Shown here: positions 16,576-25,368 of the stretch, in pieces | Layout of the letters: every line of letters starts with the position of its first letter | How positions within the stretch are numbered: the first letter of the stretch is position 1 | Assembly: GCF_022869785.1 (NCBI RefSeq) | Contig: NZ_CP094997.1 | Coordinates: 3,162,001-3,226,000 of the forward strand | From: Dyadobacter chenwenxiniae | Lineage (GTDB): Bacteria > Bacteroidota > Bacteroidia > Cytophagales > Spirosomataceae | Length of the DNA: 64,000 nt | Direction of reading: 5' to 3' | Translations under genes and position numbers: made by a program | The notes under the pieces: generated by a model | Told to the model about the DNA's origin: nothing | What the model saw: the letters and a program-made list of their open reading frames with translations, nothing else | Database searches by the model: none

Positions 16576-18291
16576 ATGGCGAATTTAAATATTGACGCAT
16601 TAAAAGAAGTTACCTACGACGCAATCGTGATCGGTTCCGGCGTATCGGGCGGCTGGGCGGCGAAAGAGCTTACAGAAAAAGGACTGAAAGTGCTGATGCT
16701 TGAAAAAGGCAAAAACCTGGAACACGTTACCGGCTACGAAAACGCTCTGAAAGCTCCCTGGGAAACACAGTACAATGGCCGATTGACCGTAAAACAGAAA
16801 GAAACACACCCGTTCCTGTCCCGGGACTATCCGTATAATGAGATGACGGAAAAGTATTGGATGAACGACATGGATTCTCCATATGAAGAAAAGAAAAGAT
16901 TTGACTGGTTCCGTCCCAACATTGTAGGTGGAAAGTCGATCATGTGGGGCCGCCAGTCTTATAGATTGAGCGACATTGACTTTGAAGCAAATTTGAAGGA
17001 TGGTGTCGCCGTTGACTGGCCGATCCGCTATAAAGACATTGCGCCGTGGTATTCTTATGTTGAAAAACATGTAGGGATTTCGGGTGAAAAACTGGGGCTT
17101 CCTCAATTGCCCGACAGCGATTTCATTCCTCCTATGGACATGTATTTTGTTGAAAAAGAGGTTAGAAAAAGACTGGAAAAGCAGTTCCCTGGCCGCAACA
17201 TGACCATTGGCCGCGTAGCGAACCTTTCGCAGCCGACCAAAATCCAGCTTGAAGGGGGCCGTTCTCCATGCCAGTATCGCAACAGATGCTCCCTGGGTTG
17301 CCCGTATGGCGCATATTTCAGCACGCAGTCGAGCACATTACCGCCCGCAGTGAAAACGGGCTTGCTCACTTTGCGTCCGGACTCGGTGGTGCGGGAAATT
17401 ATGTACGATGCCAAATCGAGCAAAGCCACGGGTGTTCGCGTTGTGGATTCGGTAACATTGCAGGAAAAGGAATATTTCGCAGGGCTGATCTTCGTTTGTG
17501 CCAGTGCGCTTGCGTCTACCGCATTGCTCCTTAACTCAACCTCCGACCGTTTCCCGAATGGAATGGGCAATGATTCCGGGGAGCTTGGACATAATTTGAT
17601 GGACCACCATTTCAGAACAGGCGCGAGCGGAGTTTGGGAAGGTGATTTGGATAAATATTATTTCGGACGCCGTGCCAATGGCATTTACATTCCGCGTTAC
17701 CGAAACATTGGTTCTGATAAGCGTGATTATCTGCGCGGATTTGGTTACCAGGGTGGCGGAGGCCGTCAGGGATGGCAGCGCAATGTTGCCGAACTTTCCT
17801 TCGGAGCCGACTTCAAAGAAGAGTTGACAACGCCAGGCAACTGGACAATGGGCTTCGGTGGCTTTGGCGAGACATTGCCTTACCACGAAAACTATATGTA
17901 TCTCAACAAAGACAAGAAGGACAAATTTGGCATGCCAGCCGTTGTTTTCGACGCAGAACTACGGGAGAACGAAAAGAAAATGCGCGTCGATATGATGAAT
18001 GATGCCGCTGAAATGCTTGAAAAATCTGGTCTTAAAAATGTAAAAACCCACGATAACGGATCTTATCTCGGAATGGCTATCCACGAAATGGGAACTGCCA
18101 GAATGGGCCGCGATCCAAAAACCTCGGTTTTGAATGGCAATAACCAGTTGCATTCTGTAAAAAATGTATTCGTTACGGATGGAGCAGCGATGACTTCGGC
18201 TTCCTGCGTGAACCCTTCATTGACTTACATGGCATTAACAGCGCGCGCAGTTGATTTTGCTGTAAAAGAATCGAAGAAGAAAAATATCTGA
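16576..18291 (+). CDS. GMC family FAD-dependent oxidoreductase (sugar/glycoside dehydrogenase type)
   Basis: 571 residues. The FAD dinucleotide fold is at about 14-45 ('DAIVIGSGVSGGWAAKELTE'). Also visible are 'NIVGGKSIMWGRQSYRLSDI', a Cys-rich 'CQYRNRCSLGCPYGA', the active-site region 'HEMGTARMG', and the closing 'SCVNPSLTYMALTARAVDFA' of GMC_oxred_C. It lacks its own signal peptide, which fits export with the subunit-3 partner encoded upstream. Relatives oxidise sugar or glycoside hydroxyls, some at C3. Together with the DUF1080 protein it could form a 3-keto-glycoside route; that link is inference. Confidence 0.9.
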   Translation: MANLNIDALKEVTYDAIVIGSGVSGGWAAKELTEKGLKVLMLEKGKNLEHVTGYENALKAPWETQYNGRLTVKQKETHPFLSRDYPYNEMTEKYWMNDMDSPYEEKKRFDWFRPNIVGGKSIMWGRQSYRLSDIDFEANLKDGVAVDWPIRYKDIAPWYSYVEKHVGISGEKLGLPQLPDSDFIPPMDMYFVEKEVRKRLEKQFPGRNMTIGRVANLSQPTKIQLEGGRSPCQYRNRCSLGCPYGAYFSTQSSTLPPAVKTGLLTLRPDSVVREIMYDAKSSKATGVRVVDSVTLQEKEYFAGLIFVCASALASTALLLNSTSDRFPNGMGNDSGELGHNLMDHHFRTGASGVWEGDLDKYYFGRRANGIYIPRYRNIGSDKRDYLRGFGYQGGGGRQGWQRNVAELSFGADFKEELTTPGNWTMGFGGFGETLPYHENYMYLNKDKKDKFGMPAVVFDAELRENEKKMRVDMMNDAAEMLEKSGLKNVKTHDNGSYLGMAIHEMGTARMGRDPKTSVLNGNNQLHSVKNVFVTDGAAMTSASCVNPSLTYMALTARAVDFAVKESKKKNI

Positions 18292-18302
18292 TCGGTAACG
18301 TT

Positions 18303-18335
18303 AGACTTTCCAGGTTTTGAAAACCTGGAAAGTCT
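18303..18335. repeat. 33-nt covarying hairpin repeat, copy A
   Basis: Perfect inverted repeat with 14-nt arms (left arm AGACTTTCCAGGTT) around TTGAA, beginning 12 nt after the GMC stop codon and ending 3 nt before the stop of the convergent DeoR gene. The right arm is followed by a short T run, so this copy may serve as a bidirectional terminator. Copies B (33637) and C (45462) have the same length and centre. Confidence 0.85.
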
Positions 18336-18337
18336 TT

Positions 18338-19087
18338 TCAAAGGATTTTAACCCCCACCTGCTTAAAAGCATCGAATTTCTCATCCGCCGCGTCCACTTC
18401 TGTGATAATGTAATCCAGATCTTCAATAGCACAAACCCGGTAAGTTTCATAAGTCTCCAATTTCTCAAAAGTGCTGAGCGCGACAGCGGTTCCGGAATGT
18501 TGTAACATGGCCTGCTTCAATTCCGCTTCTTCCAGAAAACTGGCCGTAACACCTCGCTGCGTATCGAGTGCACAAATGCCCATAAAATACAGGTCCGCCT
18601 GAAAATTCTTCACCATATTAATCGCTTGCAAGCCGACGATCGTTTCTGATTCTTTAAAATAAGTGCCCCCCAAAATGATCAGCTTAACATTCGCATAGGC
18701 AGATAATGCCGGAATAATCGCCGTGTTATTTGTTATAACGGTCAGTTTAATGTCCGTCGCAAGCAACGAAACCAATGTATACACAGAAGTCCCGCCATCC
18801 AAAAATATGGTCTGCCCGCTCTTGACCAAAGGCTGTGCTTTCAGAGCGATCACCTCCTTATCATCCCTTAAATAGCCGATCCGCTCTTTAAATGTCAGCG
18901 GATTGTGTGACCGCGGAATGGCGCCACCGCGAATTTTCATCAAAAGTCCGTTATTATTCAGCGCATCAATATCTCTGCGAATCGTATCTTCCGAAACATT
19001 AAGGTCTGTGCTCAGCTGCGCGAAGCCCACTTCCTGCTGCTCTTGCAACTTTCCCAGAATATAAGCGAATCTCTTTTCCTTGATCAT
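18338..19087 (-). CDS. DeoR/GlpR-type transcriptional regulator
   Basis: 249 residues. The N-terminal helix-turn-helix (about 5-60) contains the diagnostic 'LNVSEDTIRRDIDALNNNGL', followed by 'KIRGGAI'. The C-terminal sugar-phosphate sensor (DeoRC) shows 'IFLDGGTSVYTLVSLL', 'TVITNNTAIIPALSAY' and 'ADLYFMGICALD'. Such proteins repress sugar genes and release DNA on binding a phosphorylated sugar. It diverges from an MFS transporter gene, and the perfect 34-bp palindrome between them is the obvious operator. Confidence 0.92.
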   Translation of the reverse strand: MIKEKRFAYILGKLQEQQEVGFAQLSTDLNVSEDTIRRDIDALNNNGLLMKIRGGAIPRSHNPLTFKERIGYLRDDKEVIALKAQPLVKSGQTIFLDGGTSVYTLVSLLATDIKLTVITNNTAIIPALSAYANVKLIILGGTYFKESETIVGLQAINMVKNFQADLYFMGICALDTQRGVTASFLEEAELKQAMLQHSGTAVALSTFEKLETYETYRVCAIEDLDYIITEVDAADEKFDAFKQVGVKIL

Positions 19088-19100
19088 CAGAAAATATTTT

Positions 19101-19134
19101 TTGCAATATTATGCAAATTTGCATAATATTGCAA
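19101..19134. promoter_or_regulatory. Perfect 34-bp palindrome, probable DeoR operator
   Basis: The half-site TTGCAATATTATGCAAA is followed directly by its exact reverse complement, with no spacer and no mismatch. It lies 14 bp from the DeoR start codon and 28 bp from the MFS start, so one bound protein could control both divergent genes. Its inner part also contains the nested palindrome ATGCAAATTTGCAT. Confidence 0.8.
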
Positions 19135-19162
19135 ACCCGTAATCAATCGTGTGAATTGCCTC

Positions 19163-20299
19163 ATGGAAGAAAAGTCAAAAATCAGTGCGGCCAGAAGAGC
19201 CGTTTTACTCATTTTCCTGGTTTGCGGCATCGGCCTTTCCAGCTGGGCGCCCATGGTTCCCTTTGCCAAACTGTCGTTGGGACTCAGCGAGGCAGATCTG
19301 GGCGTTGTGCTTTTATCATTAGGTGCAGGGGCGATTCTGACGATGCCTGTTACCGGCGTTTTGATCAATAAGTACGGCAGCAGAAGGATCTCCCTGTTTT
19401 CTGCACTGATTATTGCCACATTGCTTCCGGTACTTTTACTTGCCAGAACGCCTTACGAACTCGCAGCAGCATTATTTTTCTTCGGCGCGGGCATTGGCTC
19501 TGTGGATGTTGCCATGAATGCGCAGGCTGTTTTGGTTCAGGAAAAACATGGGAGCCACATTATGTCGTCGTTCCATGGGATGTTCAGCGTGGGTGGTTTG
19601 CTCGGTTCAATCGGATTAGGTTTTTTGATCAAAGCAGGATTGTCACCGACTGTTGCTGCTGTAAGCATTTCAGCCTTGCTGGTAGTGATTACGGCAACGC
19701 AGTTCAAATATCTTCTTCCCCATTCCGAGGAGGCCAAAATTGACAGCGCCAGCTTCATCCTACCCAAAGGCCCGGTGCTGATACTGGGGCTCATGTGTTT
19801 TATTCTTTTCCTGGCAGAAGGTTCCCTGCTGGATTGGAGCGCTGTTTTTTTGCAATTTTCAAGAAACTTTGACCCTTCGCTTTCCGGCGTTGGTTATGCC
19901 GCCTTTTCGGTTGCAATGGCCATTATGCGACTCACCGGCGATGGCATTATCCACAAGCTGGGGCCTTCAAAAGTCGTCTTGTACGGAACGTTTCTGGCAG
20001 GAGCCGGCTTCCTCATCGCAGTGGCTTTGCCCTGGGCGCCTGCTGCATTGGTCGGGTTTGTGCTGGTTGGTCTGGGTGCCGCGAATGTTGTCCCCATCTT
20101 CTTTACAGCCGCCGGGCGCTTCCCGAATGTCCCTCCTTCCGTTTCGCTTCCTGCCGTAACAACATTAGGTTATGCAGGACAATTGGCGGGGCCTGCCCTC
20201 ATCGGTTTCATTGCAGAATTTACATCTCTATCCATTGCATTGGGCTTTGTCGGTGTGCTGTTATTTGTTGTGGCGCTTACTTACAAACACAGGGATTGA
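19163..20299 (+). CDS. MFS transporter (YbjJ-like)
   Basis: 378 residues from ATG 19163 (MEEKSKISAARRAVLLIFLV); a GTG four codons upstream is less likely. Twelve hydrophobic segments are visible. Family features are 'GIGLSSWAPMVPFAKLSLGL' near the start, the loop motif 'INKYGSRR' and 'FHGMFSVGGLLGS'. It is an inner-membrane secondary transporter, probably for a sugar or sugar-derived compound given the divergent DeoR regulator. It converges on the barrel gene with 13 bp between stops. Confidence 0.88.
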   Translation: MEEKSKISAARRAVLLIFLVCGIGLSSWAPMVPFAKLSLGLSEADLGVVLLSLGAGAILTMPVTGVLINKYGSRRISLFSALIIATLLPVLLLARTPYELAAALFFFGAGIGSVDVAMNAQAVLVQEKHGSHIMSSFHGMFSVGGLLGSIGLGFLIKAGLSPTVAAVSISALLVVITATQFKYLLPHSEEAKIDSASFILPKGPVLILGLMCFILFLAEGSLLDWSAVFLQFSRNFDPSLSGVGYAAFSVAMAIMRLTGDGIIHKLGPSKVVLYGTFLAGAGFLIAVALPWAPAALVGFVLVGLGAANVVPIFFTAAGRFPNVPPSVSLPAVTTLGYAGQLAGPALIGFIAEFTSLSIALGFVGVLLFVVALTYKHRD

Positions 20300-20312
20300 T
20301 TTTGGTAAAAAA

Positions 20313-21473
20313 TCAAAAAGCTTCTCCTGTAAACAAATAAAATCCAGGCCCATCTTTGGTAAAACCAACGTCCAGCCTCAGGTAAATGTCTTTTCTGGGA
20401 AATAGCAAATAACGCAATCCCACACCACCCGACGGACGGATATGCTTAAACGTGAAGGCATTCAGTCTTGGCGCTACAACAGCAGTTCCGGCGAAAGCCA
20501 CTGCTCCAAAGCGCTTGCTAAACCCGAAAGGCAACCACCGGTGCTCCACCTGGCCCGCAATCATATTTTTGTCGCGATAACGGCCGTAGTAATAACCCCT
20601 CATGATCATTTCCCCACCCATTAGCGCGAGCTGATTGAAAGGCACATTGCCGGAATAGAAATTCCCTAAAACCTGCCAGGCAAGCACATTACGCGCGCTT
20701 ACGGGATGCGATGAGCGCACATCCACATTCACCCCCTGAAAATTATAATCGCTTCCCAGGCCTGAGCCATATTTCAAAAATGATATTTCTCCAAAAAACC
20801 CTTTGCGAACATTGAGCACATTGTGCCGGTTGTCATAAACCAGAGCCGCACCCAAACCAATGTTTCTAGTTCCATCACTGCCTAGCGGTTTATCATAGGT
20901 GTGGTTATCGGGCTGCTCAAAGTCTGTGTTGTACAGTTGCTGATAATCAATTTCAGGCCCTGCGAAAAAATTCGGTTTAATTTTCCTTAAAACTCTTTGC
21001 TTAAAAAGAATGTAATTGGCATCGATCAGCGCCGGGTCCTTCCCCACTGTCTCCGGGCCTATGCCGTAATACAGTAGCGGAAAACGCTGGAAACGTGTCC
21101 TGCCAAGAAAAAACCATTTATCCTTATCCCCATAAATCGCATTATCAAGCCAAATGCCATACTGCGCCTCCAAAGTGACAAACGTGAAAGCCTGCACTTC
21201 GCTTAACCGGTTGAGAGTGTCTTTGTTAGCCTGAAAAATAAGCAGGGAAGAAAGTCCGAATTCAAAGCTCGTTTCCGGCGAATATCCCAATGTGGGATAA
21301 ATCCTGAAACTGGATTCGCCAGGGGCGGTCGTATCGGAAATAGTCTTTTGTACAAATCTCTTAAACCAGCCCTCCTGCGCCTGTACGTGGCAATTGGCCG
21401 CAATGATCATAACGGAAACAAGCAGCCAGGCTTTAATCTTCTTCAATTCATGTAACTTTTGATGAGAAAGCAT
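20313..21473 (-). CDS. BamA/TamA-type outer-membrane barrel (D15 superfamily) without POTRA domains
   Basis: 386 residues with a signal peptide (cleavage near HVQAQ at about residue 33). After a short periplasmic linker ('SSFRIYPTLGYSPETSFEFG') the rest is a 16-strand-type barrel. The conserved lid motif appears as 'MIMRGYYYGRYRDKNMIAGQ' and the last strand as 'DVGFTKDGPGFYLFTGEAF'. The absence of POTRA repeats and the short length separate it from BamA itself; such proteins are annotated as surface antigen D15-like and may be translocators or porins. Confidence 0.85.
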   Translation of the reverse strand: MLSHQKLHELKKIKAWLLVSVMIIAANCHVQAQEGWFKRFVQKTISDTTAPGESSFRIYPTLGYSPETSFEFGLSSLLIFQANKDTLNRLSEVQAFTFVTLEAQYGIWLDNAIYGDKDKWFFLGRTRFQRFPLLYYGIGPETVGKDPALIDANYILFKQRVLRKIKPNFFAGPEIDYQQLYNTDFEQPDNHTYDKPLGSDGTRNIGLGAALVYDNRHNVLNVRKGFFGEISFLKYGSGLGSDYNFQGVNVDVRSSHPVSARNVLAWQVLGNFYSGNVPFNQLALMGGEMIMRGYYYGRYRDKNMIAGQVEHRWLPFGFSKRFGAVAFAGTAVVAPRLNAFTFKHIRPSGGVGLRYLLFPRKDIYLRLDVGFTKDGPGFYLFTGEAF

Positions 21474-21576
21474 TTACAAAGCATAAGATATAAAAACTGA
21501 GCCAAAATGAGGGATTCGATTAAGTAGATCACAAATAAAAGCCTGTTTTCCCTTTTTAAACGATTTGATCCCCATA

Positions 21577-23691
21577 ATGAAAAAACTTGCGGCGCTTTTT
21601 TGGATAATATTTTTCACAACTCCTCTTTTTGCTCAAAAAACGCCGGTCGGCGAGCTTTGGTGGAAGCGTAACAATCTGCGCGTGATACAAATGAACCTGC
21701 CGTCCTACGAAGCCGCGACGATAAACGCTGATTCGATCGTTGCAGACTTGGTAACTTATTCCGCTAACACATTGCTTATCAATGCAGGCGGCATCATGGC
21801 TTTCTATCCTACCAAGCTGGATTTTCATTATATCAATCCTTTTATGCAGGAACGCGTGCTGGGGGATGTGATCAAAAAATGCCATCAGAACAACATTAAG
21901 GTCATCGTCCGCTTCGATTTCAGCCGCGTACACGAAAGCATCTATAAAGCGCATCCCGACTGGTGTTACATTTCTCCCAAGGGGGAACGGATCATCAACA
22001 CAGACATGTATGTAGTGTCCATTAATGCGCCATATGTACAGGAAAAGGCATTTAAGATCATCGAAGAGGTCATTGATATGTTTCCGATCGACGGAATTTT
22101 CCTGAATATGCCGGGTTATCAGGTCAATAATCCCTATGAAGGAAAATATCATGGAATTGATCAAAATGAATTTGACAAGAAGGCGTTTTCCAAATATTCA
22201 AATGGGAAAGTGCTCCCTACGGAAGAAAATAAGGGGGACACGCTTTACCAAAAATATCTCGACTTCAAAAAACACACCGTTGAAGATTGGTCAGAGCGGC
22301 TGCATAAGTTGGTAAAATCCAGAAATGAACAGATTGCCATCTGCACATACTCGGACAAATTCGTCGACATTATCCGGCATGAATCGCAAAGTATGACCAC
22401 CCTGCCCTATTGGCCTTACACTGCTTCTGATAATGTGGCTAATGCGGTGAACTCTTTCCCGGATCACATTATCAGCAACGCCAGCATTCAGCAGATTTCT
22501 TTTCAATCGCGTTATAATGCGGTTGAACCTCAGGAAGTTCAAATCCGGCTTTATGAAAATATTGCCAATGGTTCGGGCCTCGATCTCAGCATGATGGGCG
22601 ATATGCGGGGATATGAAGATGAGCGCAATTATGAGGTGATTAAGAAGGTTTATGCTTTCCATAAGAAGCATGAGCAATATTTTGGCAAATATAAATCGCT
22701 TGCTAAAATCGCGGTCATAGCACCCGGAGCTTGGCCCAATGGCGAGCCGATGCAAGAATATCGCGGAATCCAGCTTATGCTTCGCGAAGCACACATTCCT
22801 TTTGACATCATAGAAGACGGCCAGATCGGGAATCTGGCCGGGAAAGTGAAAGGTTACAAACTGATCATTCTTCCCGAAATCACCTATTTGAAACCCGAAG
22901 CCATTCAAGTGCTGAAAGATGCCAGTAAAGGAGGCACAAACCTCATCGCCACAAACCGTACCATGTTTGATAGTCCGGAGAGTTTACAGGAATTATTTGG
23001 GGCAAAAATTGAGAAAAAAGACAACGATGGGGTTGGAAATTACCTTGTTCCTGATAACAGAAGCATTTTTAAAAGTTTTCCGGGTCAGAAAATGCTGTTC
23101 TGGAAATTCAATCTGGGGCTCTATGACCTTTCCGGAGCAGATCAGAAGTTACTTCCGGTTTTGTCCAAAGGCCGCCCCGGCCCGCCAGAAATTATCGGAG
23201 GTCATGAACCCACTGGTTATTATGCCTTGGGAATCAAAAATCATGAAAAAAGCAAAGCACTTATTTTTCCTGTCAATCTCGGCAGGATCTATTATATGCA
23301 CGGTTATCAGGAGCACAAGAATTTGCTTTTGGACGCAATTAATCATGTTCTGCCGGAGGCCAGCCAAGACATTCAAACCAATGCGCCGCAAAGAATTGAA
23401 GTTATTTTAAAGCAATTTGTGAAGAATAACGTCAGTAATAAAGAGAAGGTGAAAAGCGATGGTCTGATCCTGCATTTGGTCAATTTAACCGGGTTTAGCG
23501 GCAATACTTACTTTGAGCCGTTGCCGGTTTACAATCTGAATTTCAAGATCAAGTCAGAGAAAAAACCGGCGAGAATATTCTCATTAAGCAGCGGCAAACC
23601 GATCAGTTTTACATACCGTAATGCATTCATTAACTTTGAAATAAGCAAATTGGACGGATTTGACGGCATTGTGATGGAATATCAACCTTAG
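21577..23691 (+). CDS. Putative secreted glycoside hydrolase (TIM barrel plus GATase-like domain)
   Basis: 704 residues from ATG 21577, which gives a signal peptide (MKKLAALFWIIFFTTPLFAQ). The N-terminal 330 residues look like an alpha-amylase/hypothetical-glycosidase barrel: 'WWKRNNLRVIQMNLPSYEAA', 'NNIKVIVRFDFSRVHESIYK', 'HPDWCYISPKGE' and 'DGIFLNMPGYQVNN'. A second domain (about 385-560; 'IAVIAPGAWPNGEPMQEYRG', 'GYKLIILPEITYLKPEAIQV') resembles the beta-galactosidase trimerisation/GATase-like fold. The C-terminal 100 residues form a beta domain. The exact family is uncertain and the catalytic acids cannot be assigned with confidence. Confidence 0.65.
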   Translation: MKKLAALFWIIFFTTPLFAQKTPVGELWWKRNNLRVIQMNLPSYEAATINADSIVADLVTYSANTLLINAGGIMAFYPTKLDFHYINPFMQERVLGDVIKKCHQNNIKVIVRFDFSRVHESIYKAHPDWCYISPKGERIINTDMYVVSINAPYVQEKAFKIIEEVIDMFPIDGIFLNMPGYQVNNPYEGKYHGIDQNEFDKKAFSKYSNGKVLPTEENKGDTLYQKYLDFKKHTVEDWSERLHKLVKSRNEQIAICTYSDKFVDIIRHESQSMTTLPYWPYTASDNVANAVNSFPDHIISNASIQQISFQSRYNAVEPQEVQIRLYENIANGSGLDLSMMGDMRGYEDERNYEVIKKVYAFHKKHEQYFGKYKSLAKIAVIAPGAWPNGEPMQEYRGIQLMLREAHIPFDIIEDGQIGNLAGKVKGYKLIILPEITYLKPEAIQVLKDASKGGTNLIATNRTMFDSPESLQELFGAKIEKKDNDGVGNYLVPDNRSIFKSFPGQKMLFWKFNLGLYDLSGADQKLLPVLSKGRPGPPEIIGGHEPTGYYALGIKNHEKSKALIFPVNLGRIYYMHGYQEHKNLLLDAINHVLPEASQDIQTNAPQRIEVILKQFVKNNVSNKEKVKSDGLILHLVNLTGFSGNTYFEPLPVYNLNFKIKSEKKPARIFSLSSGKPISFTYRNAFINFEISKLDGFDGIVMEYQP

Positions 23692-23780
23692 AATAAACCA
23701 TTTACGCCAAAGAATAACATAACATGGAATTTGTATTTGATTTATGAAGCTTAGCTGGAAAAACGCTAAACTTTTTCACA

Positions 23781-24806
23781 ATGAAATACATTTTCGTAAC
23801 CCTGTTGTTGATTATCATCATTTGGGTTTGTTCAAAGTTTGTTGGCTGTTCTTTTAAAAAGGGCGTCTTCAAGCCTGGCCTCATAACGCCGACGGGCTAT
23901 CATGTCAGAGATCACAGGGTTTATTATTATGGTGGATTGATGAACGCTTCTATCACGGAACTGGCAGAGGTTGACGCGTCGTCTTTTGAAGTGGTACGCC
24001 TGGACTATGATATGCCTGGAAGAGTAAGTGAATCAAATTTCGCACGGGACAAAGAACATGTATACTGGAAGGGCCACATTATTCCCGGTGCCGATCCTGC
24101 TTCATTTGAGGCTTATAATTCGCTAAGAGGCAGGGACAAAAATTATATATATGATAGGGTTCGAGCGTTTTCAGATGATCCGGATCACTACAAACATTTG
24201 ATTGGGGACTTGTACTTAGACACAAAACACATTTACCGCGGGACGGTAATGATCTCCGATGAGCCTCAAAACCTTAAATTTACAGTGCGTGCAGATTCTA
24301 ATTCGATGACCTATTTAGCGGATAGTAAAGGTGTTTTTGCCAGTAATGGAATGCGCATGGAAGGGGTGGATGCATTAACTTTCAAGCCGTTGCCAGGTGT
24401 ATATTGTGCAGATCAAAATCATGTTTATGTGTTTGATAACCTCGTGTTAAAGACGATTGAAGGTGCTGATCCTGCCAGTTTCAAATTGCTTGGTGGACAA
24501 TACGCTATTGATGAAAATCGTGCTTACTGGCATTATACTGCAATTTCTGATTCAGATTCAGATAGTTTTAAACGAATAAACGATATGTATGCCAAAGACA
24601 GCAAACGTGCATATTTCAGAGAAAAGCCCATATCTGGTTCTGATCCGCAAACTTTCAATGCCTTACCTGGTCAAGTGAGTTGCTCGTACGATAAAAACCA
24701 CGTGTATTCAGGAAGTAAAATTATTCCAAATGTTAATCCAGACGATTTGCCAAAGGACAAAAAATGCAAATTTTGTAATGAGGAGCGAATCGTTTTTGAC
24801 GAATAA
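23781..24806 (+). CDS. DKNYY-family repeat lipoprotein-like protein
   Basis: 341 residues. A membrane-spanning or signal segment (residues 1-22) ends in 'FVGC', a possible lipobox. The body repeats a unit of about 40-50 residues built around 'ARDKEHVYWKGHIIPGADPA', 'GRDKNYIYDRVRAFSDDPDH', 'CADQNHVYVFDNLVLKTIEG', 'AIDENRAYWHYTAISDSDSD' and 'AKDSKRAYFREKPISGSDPQ'. This is the DKNYY pattern: a D-K/E-N/K-x-x-Y opening followed by 'GADPxSF'. The units probably build a beta-propeller-like array on the cell surface or periplasmic face. The function is unknown. Confidence 0.88.
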   Translation: MKYIFVTLLLIIIIWVCSKFVGCSFKKGVFKPGLITPTGYHVRDHRVYYYGGLMNASITELAEVDASSFEVVRLDYDMPGRVSESNFARDKEHVYWKGHIIPGADPASFEAYNSLRGRDKNYIYDRVRAFSDDPDHYKHLIGDLYLDTKHIYRGTVMISDEPQNLKFTVRADSNSMTYLADSKGVFASNGMRMEGVDALTFKPLPGVYCADQNHVYVFDNLVLKTIEGADPASFKLLGGQYAIDENRAYWHYTAISDSDSDSFKRINDMYAKDSKRAYFREKPISGSDPQTFNALPGQVSCSYDKNHVYSGSKIIPNVNPDDLPKDKKCKFCNEERIVFDE

Positions 24807-24839
24807 AACATTTTCCCCGTTGAACCAATAATAATCACA

Positions 24840-25313
24840 ATGGAGCAAAAAGCAATTCCAACGTTATACGAATGGGCAGGAGGAATGCCTGTTTTTGAAA
24901 AGTTAACAGATCTTTTTTACACAAAAGTGCTGGCTGATCCGTTGCTTGAACCGGTTTTCAAACACATGTCAAAAGAGCATCAGCTGCATGTGGCGCATTT
25001 TATTGCAGAGGTTTTCGGCGGTCCCGAAATGTACAGCAAGCAGGAAGGGAGCCATTTTAAAATGATCCAGAAGCATTTGTCCAAACACCTCACCGAAGCG
25101 CACAGAAAACGCTGGGTTGCCCTGCTTTTGGAAACGTCCGACGAAATGAACCTTCCGGACGATCCTGAATTCCGATCCGCTTTTGTAGCCTACATTGAAT
25201 GGGGCACGCGCATCGCCGTACTCAATTCCAATGTTGATGATCTTAAAATGAACCCCGACGAACCCATGCCGAAATGGGGCTGGGGAGTGCCAGGTGGCCC
25301 CTTTGTTGAATAA
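24840..25313 (+). CDS. Group II truncated haemoglobin
   Basis: 157 residues. 'TLYEWAGGMPVFEKLTDLFY', 'DPLLEPVFKHMSKEH', 'FIAEVFGGPEMYS' and 'RKRWVALLLETSDE' fit the 2-over-2 globin fold. The likely proximal haem ligand is His79 in 'MIQKHLSKH', with Trp92 at the conserved G8 position of group II globins. These cytoplasmic proteins bind O2 or NO and are linked to redox or nitrosative stress. The length is slightly above the usual 120-135 because of a C-terminal tail ('MPKWGWGVPGG'). Confidence 0.92.
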   Translation: MEQKAIPTLYEWAGGMPVFEKLTDLFYTKVLADPLLEPVFKHMSKEHQLHVAHFIAEVFGGPEMYSKQEGSHFKMIQKHLSKHLTEAHRKRWVALLLETSDEMNLPDDPEFRSAFVAYIEWGTRIAVLNSNVDDLKMNPDEPMPKWGWGVPGGPFVE

Positions 25314-25368
25314 CTCCCTCAAATACCGGCTATAACATCCTGCCAACGCGCAGCCGAGACGCACCGTG

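Noticed and set aside
21556..22164. Long antisense open frame over the glycoside-hydrolase-like gene
   Set aside because: Composition is that of an antisense shadow (rich in His, Ile and Cys) and the sense protein is well formed.
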